A stretch of 60,745 nucleotides of DNA, from contig NZ_ML769320.1 in NCBI RefSeq assembly GCF_009720365.1, positions 209,286 through 270,030 on the forward strand. Direction: 5' to 3'. Made by a program: the position numbers and the translations under genes. Shown one piece after another: positions 53,804 through 60,745 of the stretch (its first letter is position 1; each line of letters starts with the position of its first letter). This DNA is from Catellatospora paridis. Its GTDB lineage: Bacteria; Actinomycetota; Actinomycetes; Mycobacteriales; Micromonosporaceae. The notes below the pieces were generated by a model. The model was given only the letters and a program-made list of their open reading frames with translations, was not told the origin of the DNA and made no database searches.

Positions 53804-54898
53804 TCAGCGGGCCAGCAGCTCCGCGGTCTGGTTCGCGATCTCGAGTTCCTCGTCGGTGGGTACGACGCAGACGGCCGGGAACGCGCCGTCGGGCGAGATG
53901 AGGCGCTCGCCGCGCGCGGCGGACCCGTTGCGGTCGGCGTCCACCACGATGCCCAGCGTGCCGAGCCCCGACAGCGACGCCTCCCGGACCGGGGCGGCGT
54001 TCTCGCCCACGCCCGCGGTGAAGGTGATCGCGTCGACCCGGCCCAGCAGCGCGTAGTAGCCGCCGACGTACATCTTGACGCGCTCGCAGTACACGTCGAA
54101 GGCCAGCTCGGCCGCGGCGTCGCCCTCGTCGCGACGGCGCAGCACCTCGCGCATGTCGTTGTCGCCGCACAGGCCCTTCAGGCCGCTGCGCTGGTTCAGC
54201 AGGTCGTCGATGGCCTCGAAGGACATCCCGGCGACGCGGTGCAGGTGGAACACCACGGCGGGGTCGATGTTGCCGCTGCGGCTGCCCATCACCAGGCCCT
54301 CCAGCGGGCTCAGCCCCATGCTGGTGGCGACGCTGCGCCCGCCCCGCACCGCGCAGGCGCTGGCTCCGTTGCCCAGGTGCAGTGTGATCACGTTGACCTC
54401 GGCCGGGTCCCGGCCGAGCAGCTCGGCGGTGCGGCGCGAGACGTACTCGTGCGACGTGCCGTGGAAGCCGTAGCGGGCGATGCCGTTCTCCTGGGCCACC
54501 TCGACGTCGATGGCGTACATCGCCTGAGCCGGCGGGATGGTCCGGTGGAACGCCGTGTCGAAGACGGCGACCTGGGGCACCCCGGGCAGCATCTCCCGGG
54601 CGATCCGGACGCCCTCCAGGTTCACCGGGTTGTGCAGCGGCGCCAGCGGGACCAGCCGGGTGACCGCCTCCAGCACGGCGTCGTCGATGAGCGTGGGCGT
54701 GGTGAAGCGCAGCCCGCCGTGCACCACCCGGTGCCCGATGCCGTCCAGGTCGGACACGTCCGCCGAGAAGATCACCTCGCGCACCGCCTGGGCGCAGTCG
54801 GTGACCCGCTCGATCAGCCCGCCGTCGACGGACTTGCCGTCGACGTAGAGGCCCCACTTCACCGAGGCCGAGCCGCAGTTCAGGACCAGGATCTTCAT
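53804..54898 (-). CDS. ackA: Acetate kinase
   Basis: Interconverts acetyl phosphate and acetate with ATP, 364 aa. N7 in LVLNCGSASVK, HRVVHGG, DTAFH, YGFHGTSHEYVS, HLGNGAS and FTAGVGENA are all family motifs. ATG 54898 overlaps the pta stop (ATGA), so the two are translated together. Confidence 0.96.
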   Translation of the reverse strand: MKILVLNCGSASVKWGLYVDGKSVDGGLIERVTDCAQAVREVIFSADVSDLDGIGHRVVHGGLRFTTPTLIDDAVLEAVTRLVPLAPLHNPVNLEGVRIAREMLPGVPQVAVFDTAFHRTIPPAQAMYAIDVEVAQENGIARYGFHGTSHEYVSRRTAELLGRDPAEVNVITLHLGNGASACAVRGGRSVATSMGLSPLEGLVMGSRSGNIDPAVVFHLHRVAGMSFEAIDDLLNQRSGLKGLCGDNDMREVLRRRDEGDAAAELAFDVYCERVKMYVGGYYALLGRVDAITFTAGVGENAAPVREASLSGLGTLGIVVDADRNGSAARGERLISPDGAFPAVCVVPTDEELEIANQTAELLAR

Positions 54899-56973
54899 GA
54901 GACCACCTGCGACTGGATGGCGGTGATGGCCACCGTGGAGATGATGTCGCGCACCGTCGCGCCCCGGGACAGGTCGTTGACCGGCTTGCGCAGGCCCTGC
55001 ATGACCGGGCCCACCGCGACCGCGCCCGCCGAGCGCTGCACGGCCTTGTACGTGTTGTTGCCCGTGTTCAGGTCCGGGAAGATCAGCACCGTGGCCCGCC
55101 CGGCCACCTCGCTGCCCGGCAGCTTCGTCGCGGCGACGCTCGGGTCGACCGCGGCGTCGTACTGGATCGGGCCCTCCACCGGCAGGTCCGGGCGGCGCTC
55201 GCGGACCAGCTTGGTCGCCAGCGCCACCTTGTCCACCTCGGCGCCCTGCCCCGAGCCGCCGGTCGAGTAGGACAGCATGGCCACCCGCGGCTCCACCCCG
55301 AACCGGGCCGCCGTCTCCGCCGACGACAGCGCGATGTCGGCCAGCTGCTCCGGGGTCGGATCCGGGTTGATCGCGCAGTCGCCGTACACCAGCACGTGGT
55401 CGGCCAGGCACATGAAGAACACGCTGGACGCGACACCCACCCCCGGCTGCGTCTTGATGATCTCGAACGCGGGACGGATGGTGTCCGCGGTCGGATGCAC
55501 CGCGCCGGAGACCATCGCGTCGGCCCGGCCGGTGTGCACCATCATCGTGCCGAAGTAGTTCACATTGGTCATCAGGTCGTACGCGATGTCGCGGGTCATG
55601 CCCTTGTGCGCGCGCATCCGGGCGTACTCGGTCGCGAACTCCGACCGCCAGCGGGCGTCCGCCGGGTTCACCAGCCGCGCATCGCCCAGGTCCAGGCCCA
55701 GCTCGCGGGCCCGCTGCTCGATCTCGTCCACCGGGCCGAGCAGGGTCAGATCGCACACGCCACGGCGGTTCAGCGCCTCGGCGGCGCGCAGGATGCGCTC
55801 CTCGACGCCCTCCGGCAGCACCACGTGGCGGCGGTCGGCACGGGCCCGCTCGATCAGTTCGTACTCGAACATCAGCGGGGTGACCCGGTCCGGCCGGCTC
55901 AGGTCCAGCCGCCCGGCCAGCTCGACCGAGTCCACGTGCGACTCGAACAGGCCCAGCGCCGCGTCGACCTTGCGCTGGTTGTCGCCGCGCAGGCGGCCCT
56001 CCAGCCCGGTCAGCGCGGCGACCGTGTCATAGCTGTCCGAGGGCACCGTGAAGATCGGCAACTCCACCCGGAACCGGCTGACCAGCGCCACGACCCGCGG
56101 GTCGGGTTCCACGCCCAGCGTCAGCAGCAGCCCCGACACCGCGGCCTGGCCGCCCAGGTGCGCGGCGAACGTGGCCACGATCAGGTCGGCCCGGTCGCCG
56201 GGCGTCACCACCAGGCAGTTGTCCCGCAGGTGCTCCAGGAAGGTCGGCACCGACGCCGCGCCCACCACGGCGCTGACCACGTCCCGGGCCATCGCGCCCG
56301 GGGTCGCGCCGTGCACCGGCGTGGCCTGCAACGCGGCGGCCACCTCGGCGACCGTCGGGGCGGCGATCGAGGGCAACTGCGGGATGGCGTACACCGGCAC
56401 CGGCAGTGACGGCAGCCGCGAGTCCGCGCCCGGGGCGACCCGGTTGGCGATCACCGCCAGCACCGGCAGCTCGTCGCAGGCGTAATAGGCGGCGCGCACG
56501 GCGTCGGCGATGTCGCCGGAGTCGCGCCGGTGCCCGTTCACCACGGGCAGCACCGAGGCCCCCAGCTCACCCGCGATGCGCAGGTTGAGCTGCAGCTCCT
56601 CGGGCAGGGCGGGCTCGTCGTGTCCCTCGCCCAGGGTGCGGCCGAAGTCGGTGCCCACGACGATCACCGCGTCGCAGGAGCGCTCCAGCGCGTGGTAGTG
56701 CTCCAGGATCTCGCCGACCAGGTCGTCGGCCCGGTGCGCGCCCAGCAGCTCCGACGCGTGCTGGTAGCTCGGCCCGGCCGCGCCGACGGTGCCGTATCGG
56801 CTGCGCAGCAGCGCCACGATCGGGTCGGTCTCGCCGTCGTCACGGGTCAGCGGGCGGAACACCCCCAGCCTGCGCACCCGTCTGCTGAGCAGTTCCGCGA
56901 GGCCCAGCGCCACGGCAGACTTGCCGCCGCCCGCCTCGACGCCGGTCACATATACGCCACGAGCCACAGTCAT
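54895..56973 (-). CDS. pta: Phosphate acetyltransferase, long form
   Basis: Converts acetyl-CoA and phosphate to acetyl phosphate, 692 aa. N-terminal P-loop/BioD-like domain (VEAGGGKSAVALGL), middle DRTGG domain and C-terminal catalytic domain (VSGAVHPTADTIRPA, IFPDLNTGNNTYKAVQR). Forms the Pta-AckA pathway with the next gene. Confidence 0.95.
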   Translation of the reverse strand: MTVARGVYVTGVEAGGGKSAVALGLAELLSRRVRRLGVFRPLTRDDGETDPIVALLRSRYGTVGAAGPSYQHASELLGAHRADDLVGEILEHYHALERSCDAVIVVGTDFGRTLGEGHDEPALPEELQLNLRIAGELGASVLPVVNGHRRDSGDIADAVRAAYYACDELPVLAVIANRVAPGADSRLPSLPVPVYAIPQLPSIAAPTVAEVAAALQATPVHGATPGAMARDVVSAVVGAASVPTFLEHLRDNCLVVTPGDRADLIVATFAAHLGGQAAVSGLLLTLGVEPDPRVVALVSRFRVELPIFTVPSDSYDTVAALTGLEGRLRGDNQRKVDAALGLFESHVDSVELAGRLDLSRPDRVTPLMFEYELIERARADRRHVVLPEGVEERILRAAEALNRRGVCDLTLLGPVDEIEQRARELGLDLGDARLVNPADARWRSEFATEYARMRAHKGMTRDIAYDLMTNVNYFGTMMVHTGRADAMVSGAVHPTADTIRPAFEIIKTQPGVGVASSVFFMCLADHVLVYGDCAINPDPTPEQLADIALSSAETAARFGVEPRVAMLSYSTGGSGQGAEVDKVALATKLVRERRPDLPVEGPIQYDAAVDPSVAATKLPGSEVAGRATVLIFPDLNTGNNTYKAVQRSAGAVAVGPVMQGLRKPVNDLSRGATVRDIISTVAITAIQSQVVS

Positions 56974-57025
56974 ACCGTACGGCGTGGCTGCGGTCCGACG
57001 CGCCGTACCCGGGCTAACCGGCGAT

Positions 57026-57202
57026 CTACTCCTCGTCCTCGTCGAGGCGGGCGAGCCAGGTGGCGAAGCGCTCGACGGGGGTCTCGAACTCGGGGTTCAG
57101 GTCGATGAAGTCGCGCAGGCGCTCGGCCAGCCACTCCAGGGTGACCTGCTCGTCGCCCCGGCGTTCGACCAGCTCTTCGATGCCGCGGTCGGTGAAGTAC
57201 AT
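57026..57202 (-). CDS. Small acidic protein, DUF6104-like
   Basis: 58 aa: begins MYFTDRGIEELVERRGDEQ, has a Trp motif ATWLARL and ends LDEDEE. GGAGG lies at proper distance. It directly follows kgd and its terminator hairpin, a common actinobacterial arrangement. Function unknown. Confidence 0.8.
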   Translation of the reverse strand: MYFTDRGIEELVERRGDEQVTLEWLAERLRDFIDLNPEFETPVERFATWLARLDEDEE

Positions 57203-57219
57203 GGGATCCTCCGGAAAAG

Positions 57220-57259
57220 CCGCCGTCCCCGCCCCGCGCCTGCGGGCCGGGGACGGCGG
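57220..57259 (-). terminator. Hairpin after kgd
   Basis: CCGCCGTCCCCG / CGGGGACGGCGG, 12 bp, between kgd and the small acidic gene. Some read-through may supply the small gene, whose ribosome site follows at once. Confidence 0.75.
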
Positions 57260-57286
57260 TCATCACTGTGTTCGATCGCTCTGTGT

Positions 57287-60200
57287 TCAGGAGCGGGGCA
57301 GTGCCGCCTCCAGCAGCGCCGCCTGCTCGACGTCGTGCAGCTTGGTGGAGCCCACGGCCGGAGCCGCGGCGGCCGGGCGGGAGATGCGGCGCATGCGCAC
57401 CCCGTCCAGGTGCTCCAGCAGGTTCAGGGCGACGAACGACCACGCGCCCTGGTTGGCCGGCTCCTCCTGCACCCAGCAGAAGTCCTCGGCCGAGCCGTAC
57501 TTGGCCAGCTCCGCCTTGAGCTCGTCGACCGGCAGCGGGTAGAGCTGCTCCAGGCGGATGATCGCGGTGTCGGTGACGCCGCGCTCCTGCCGCGCCTGGA
57601 CCAGGTCGTAGTAGACCTTGCCCGAGCACATCAGGACCCGCTTGACCTGTGCCGCGTCGAGCTGCGAGGTCTCGCCGATCACCGGCTGGAAGGTGCCCTC
57701 GGTGAAGTCGGCCACCGACGACACCGCGAGGCGGTGGCGCAGCAGCGACTTCGGCGTGAACACGGCCAGCGGCTTGCGCTTGCTCGACAGCGCTTGGCGG
57801 CGCAGCAGGTGGAAGTAGCTGGCCGGGGTCGACGGGATGGCGATGCGCATGTTGTCCTCGGCGGCCAGCTGCAGCCAGCGCTCCGGGCGGCCCGAGGTGT
57901 GGTCGGGGCCCTGGCCCTCGTGGCCGTGCGGCAGCAGCAGCACGAGGCTGGACCGCTGGCCCCACTTGACCTCGCCCGAGCTGATGAACTCGTCGATGAC
58001 CGACTGGGCGCCGTTGACGAAGTCGCCGAACTGCGCCTCCCAGAGCACCAGCGCGTCGGGGTCCTCGACCGAGTAGCCGTACTCGAAGCCCAGCGCGGCG
58101 TACTCGGACAGCAGCGAGTCCTGCACGTGGAAGCGGGCGTCGTCGGCGGCCACCGCGGTGGCGGGCAGGAAGTCCGCACCGGTCTGCGCGTCCACGATCG
58201 CCGCGTGCCGCTGCACGAACGTGCCGCGGCGCGAGTCCTGGCCGGACAGGCGCACGGTCACGCCCTGGGCCAGCAGCGAGGCGAACGCGATGATCTCGCC
58301 GAAGCCCCAGTCGATGTCGCCCTCGACCGCCATCTTCGCGCGCTTGTCCAGCAGCTGCTGGATGCGCTTGTGCGGGGTGAAGCCCTCGGGCAGCGCGGTG
58401 TGCGCCTCGCCGATGCGGCGGACCAGATCGGTCGGGATCGCGGTGGCGACGGCCGGCTCCGGCAGCACCTCGCGGGCCCGGGTGAGCCGGCTGGACACCC
58501 CGGCGACCGCGTCGCGGGTGGCCTTGAACACCGTCTCCAGCTGCGTCTGGTAGTCGCGCAGCGCCTCCTCGGCCTGCTCGACGGTGATGTCGCCGCGGCC
58601 GATCAGCTCCTCGGTGTACAGCTTGCGCACCGAGCGCTTGGTGTCGATGATCTGGTACATCAGCGGGTTGGTCATCGAGGGGTCGTCGCCCTCGTTGTGA
58701 CCGCGCCGCCGGTAGCAGACCATGTCGATGACGACGTCCTTGTTGAACTCCTGGCGGTACTCGAACGCCAGCCGTGCCACGCGGACCACCGACTCGGGGT
58801 CGTCGCCGTTGACGTGGAAGATCGGCGCCTGGATCATGCGCGCGACGTCGGTGCTGTACAGCGACGAGCGGCTGTACTCCGGGGCGGTGGTGAAGCCGAC
58901 CTGGTTGTTGACGACCACGTGCACGGAGCCGCCGGTGCGGTAGCCGCGCAGCTGGGACAGGTTCAGCGTCTCGGCGACCACGCCCTGGCCCGCGAACGCG
59001 GCGTCGCCGTGGATCAGCAGCGGCAGCACGGTGTATCCGTGCAGGCCCAGGTCGAGGCGGTCCTGCTTGGCCCGGACGATGCCCTCCAGCACCGGGTCCA
59101 CGGCCTCCAGGTGCGACGGGTTGGCGGCCAGCGACACGGTCGTCGTGAACTGCCCGTCCGGCGAGGTGAACTTGCCGGTCGAGCCCAGGTGGTACTTCAC
59201 GTCGCCGGAGCCCTGCGCGGTCTTCGGGTCGAGGTGGCCCTCGAACTCACCGAAGATCTTCTCGTACGGCTTGCCGACGATGTTGGCGAGCACGTTGAGC
59301 CGGCCGCGGTGCGCCATGCCGACGACGACCTCGTCCAGGCCGCCCTCGGCGGAGGCCTGCAGGATCTCGTCGAGCAGCGGGATCAGCGACTCGCCGCCCT
59401 CCAGCGAGAAGCGCTTCTGGCCGACGTACTTGGTCTGCAGGAAGGTCTCGAACGCCTCGGCGGCGTTGAGCCGGCCCAGGACGTGCTTCTGCTCCTCCGG
59501 GCTGGGCTTGGTGTACTTGCGCTCGACCCGCGCCTGGATCCAGTTGCGCTCCTCCGGGTCGGTGATGTGCATGTACTCCACACCGACGCGGCGGCAGTAG
59601 GAGTCGCGCAGCACGCCCAGGATGTCGCGCAGTTTCATCACGTCCTTGCCGGCGAAGCCGCCGACCGGGAACGTGCGGTCCAGGTCCCACAGGGTCAGGT
59701 CGTGCTGGCGCACGTCCAGGTCCGGGTGCTTGCGGATCATGAACTCCAGCGGGTCGGTGTCGGCCATCAGGTGGCCCCGGACCCGGTAGGAGTGGATCAG
59801 CTCGATGACCCGCGCGGCCTTGTCGATCTGGCCCTCGGAGGTGTGCGCGATGTCACGCACCCAGCGGACCGGCTCGTACGGGATGCGCAGCGCGGTGAAG
59901 ATCTCGTCGTAGAAGCCGTGTTCGCCGAGCAGCAGCTCGTGCATGACCTTGAGGAACTCGCCGGACTGCGCGCCCTGGATGACCCGGTGGTCGTAGGTGC
60001 TGGTCAGCGAGATGATCTTGCTGACGGCCATGTCGGCCAGCTGCTGCTCGCTCATCCCGGAGAACGGCGCCGGGTACTCCATCGCACCGACGCCGATGAT
60101 GGCGCTCTGGCCCTGCATAAGGCGCGGGATCGAGTGCACGGTGCCGATGCCGCCGGGGTTGGTCAGCGAGGTCGTGGTGCCGCTGTAGTCGTCCATGGTC

Positions 60201-60745
60201 AGCTCGTTCTTGCGAGCCCGGCGCACCACGTCCTCGTACGCCTGCCAGAACTGGCGGAAGTCCATCTGCTCGCAGCCCTTGATGGACGGCACCACCAGGT
60301 TGCGCGAGCCGTCGGGCTTGGCCAGGTCGATCGCGATGCCGAGGTTCACGTGCTCCGGCTTGACCAGCGCCGGCTTGCCGTTGACCACGGCGAAGTGGTT
60401 GTTCATCTCGGGGTGCATGCCGATCGCCCGCACCATCGCGTACCCGATGAGGTGGGTGAAGCTGACCTTGCCGCCGCGGCCGCGGGTCAGGTGGTTGTTG
60501 ATCACGATGCGGTTGTCGGACAGCAGCTTCGCCGGCACGGCGCGCACGCTGGTCGCGGTCGGCACCTCCAGCGAGGCGTCCATGTTCTCGACGATCTTGG
60601 CGGCGATGCCGCGCAGCGGCACCACCTGCGCACCGGGCGGCGTCGGCTTCTCGGCGGGCTTGGCCTGCGCCGGGGCCGGCTGCGCGGCGGCGACGGGCGC
60701 GGGCGCGGCGGCCGGGGCCACCGGAGCCGGGGCGGTGGCAGCCGG
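57287..60745 (-). CDS. kgd: Multifunctional 2-oxoglutarate dehydrogenase/decarboxylase (5' end outside window)
   Basis: Acts in the TCA cycle: E1 of 2-oxoglutarate dehydrogenase, with succinyltransferase and decarboxylase side activities. Over 1,150 residues are visible; about 100 N-terminal residues are missing at the window edge. Visible in order: Ala/Pro linker, E2-like acyltransferase core ([34 protein letters not shown]), then the thiamine-diphosphate E1 with [39 protein letters not shown] and [13 protein letters not shown]. Typical actinobacterial fused form. Confidence 0.95.
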   Translation of the reverse strand, partial: PAATAPAPVAPAAAPAPVAAAQPAPAQAKPAEKPTPPGAQVVPLRGIAAKIVENMDASLEVPTATSVRAVPAKLLSDNRIVINNHLTRGRGGKVSFTHLIGYAMVRAIGMHPEMNNHFAVVNGKPALVKPEHVNLGIAIDLAKPDGSRNLVVPSIKGCEQMDFRQFWQAYEDVVRRARKNELTMDDYSGTTTSLTNPGGIGTVHSIPRLMQGQSAIIGVGAMEYPAPFSGMSEQQLADMAVSKIISLTSTYDHRVIQGAQSGEFLKVMHELLLGEHGFYDEIFTALRIPYEPVRWVRDIAHTSEGQIDKAARVIELIHSYRVRGHLMADTDPLEFMIRKHPDLDVRQHDLTLWDLDRTFPVGGFAGKDVMKLRDILGVLRDSYCRRVGVEYMHITDPEERNWIQARVERKYTKPSPEEQKHVLGRLNAAEAFETFLQTKYVGQKRFSLEGGESLIPLLDEILQASAEGGLDEVVVGMAHRGRLNVLANIVGKPYEKIFGEFEGHLDPKTAQGSGDVKYHLGSTGKFTSPDGQFTTTVSLAANPSHLEAVDPVLEGIVRAKQDRLDLGLHGYTVLPLLIHGDAAFAGQGVVAETLNLSQLRGYRTGGSVHVVVNNQVGFTTAPEYSRSSLYSTDVARMIQAPIFHVNGDDPESVVRVARLAFEYRQEFNKDVVIDMVCYRRRGHNEGDDPSMTNPLMYQIIDTKRSVRKLYTEELIGRGDITVEQAEEALRDYQTQLETVFKATRDAVAGVSSRLTRAREVLPEPAVATAIPTDLVRRIGEAHTALPEGFTPHKRIQQLLDKRAKMAVEGDIDWGFGEIIAFASLLAQGVTVRLSGQDSRRGTFVQRHAAIVDAQTGADFLPATAVAADDARFHVQDSLLSEYAALGFEYGYSVEDPDALVLWEAQFGDFVNGAQSVIDEFISSGEVKWGQRSSLVLLLPHGHEGQGPDHTSGRPERWLQLAAEDNMRIAIPSTPASYFHLLRRQALSSKRKPLAVFTPKSLLRHRLAVSSVADFTEGTFQPVIGETSQLDAAQVKRVLMCSGKVYYDLVQARQERGVTDTAIIRLEQLYPLPVDELKAELAKYGSAEDFCWVQEEPANQGAWSFVALNLLEHLDGVRMRRISRPAAAAPAVGSTKLHDVEQAALLEAALPRS

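Noticed and set aside
53804..55756. Apparent 650-aa protein containing acetate kinase
   Set aside because: The first 286 residues are pta in a wrong frame; the true ackA starts at 54898 with an ATGA overlap.

Overview
The window is 60.7 kb of very GC-rich actinobacterial chromosome. Two WhiB-family proteins, a SigR/RsrA pair, a nickel superoxide dismutase with its maturation peptidase, a PdtaS-type kinase and a Kgd-type 2-oxoglutarate enzyme place it in the Actinomycetota. The carbohydrate genes and the codon style suggest a soil member of the Micromonosporaceae (inference). No rRNA, tRNA, CRISPR array, prophage or insertion sequence was seen.

Left part (1-20.9 kb): plant-polysaccharide use. 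A secreted GH9 cellulase, a LacI-family regulator and a GH3 glycosidase lie together and have LacI-type palindromes in their promoters. Next come a sulfotransferase, a XylR-like ROK repressor, a Tat-type lipoprotein with two ABC permeases, xylulokinase, a GH31 alpha-xylosidase and a divergent GH42 beta-galactosidase. XylR-like operators sit before the transporter and between GH31 and GH42. The enzymes fit uptake and trimming of xyloglucan-type oligosaccharides (inference).

Middle (21-42.4 kb): mostly housekeeping and stress genes, many also grouped in mycobacteria: hisN, rsgA, aroA, a SRAP protein, a Wbl protein, sigR-rsrA, a 71-aa biotinyl protein and pdtaS. Among them are a MoxR/VWA pair, the 24-codon gene of a ribosomal protein, a TetR/MFS efflux pair, a repeat-type protein and a SIS-domain protein.

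Assimilatory sulfur operon (42.5-46.2 kb): sulfite reductase, a small zinc-ribbon protein, APS/PAPS reductase and a sirohydrochlorin chelatase. It is preceded by a 33-aa leader peptide with one Cys codon, followed by RNA segments that can pair 1:2, 2:3 and 3:4 as in a classical attenuator.

Right part (46.3-60.7 kb): whiB1 with two CRP-like sites upstream, a diacylglycerol kinase-like gene, divergent sodN/sodX, malic enzyme, an MDR oxidoreductase, a LysM protein, pta-ackA, and kgd, which runs off the right edge.

The most unusual signals are: (1) a recurring cassette, a 20-24-codon mini-ORF beginning ATGAGCGAG whose stop overlaps the next gene's start as ATGA and whose last codons supply the GAGGAG ribosome-binding site; it is found before several unrelated genes and is twice duplicated in tandem; (2) the cysteine attenuator; (3) a 50-bp palindromic repeat, one copy of which is translated in frame inside the GH42 gene; (4) an in-frame N-terminal extension of the SigR-like factor behind its own SigR-type promoter.
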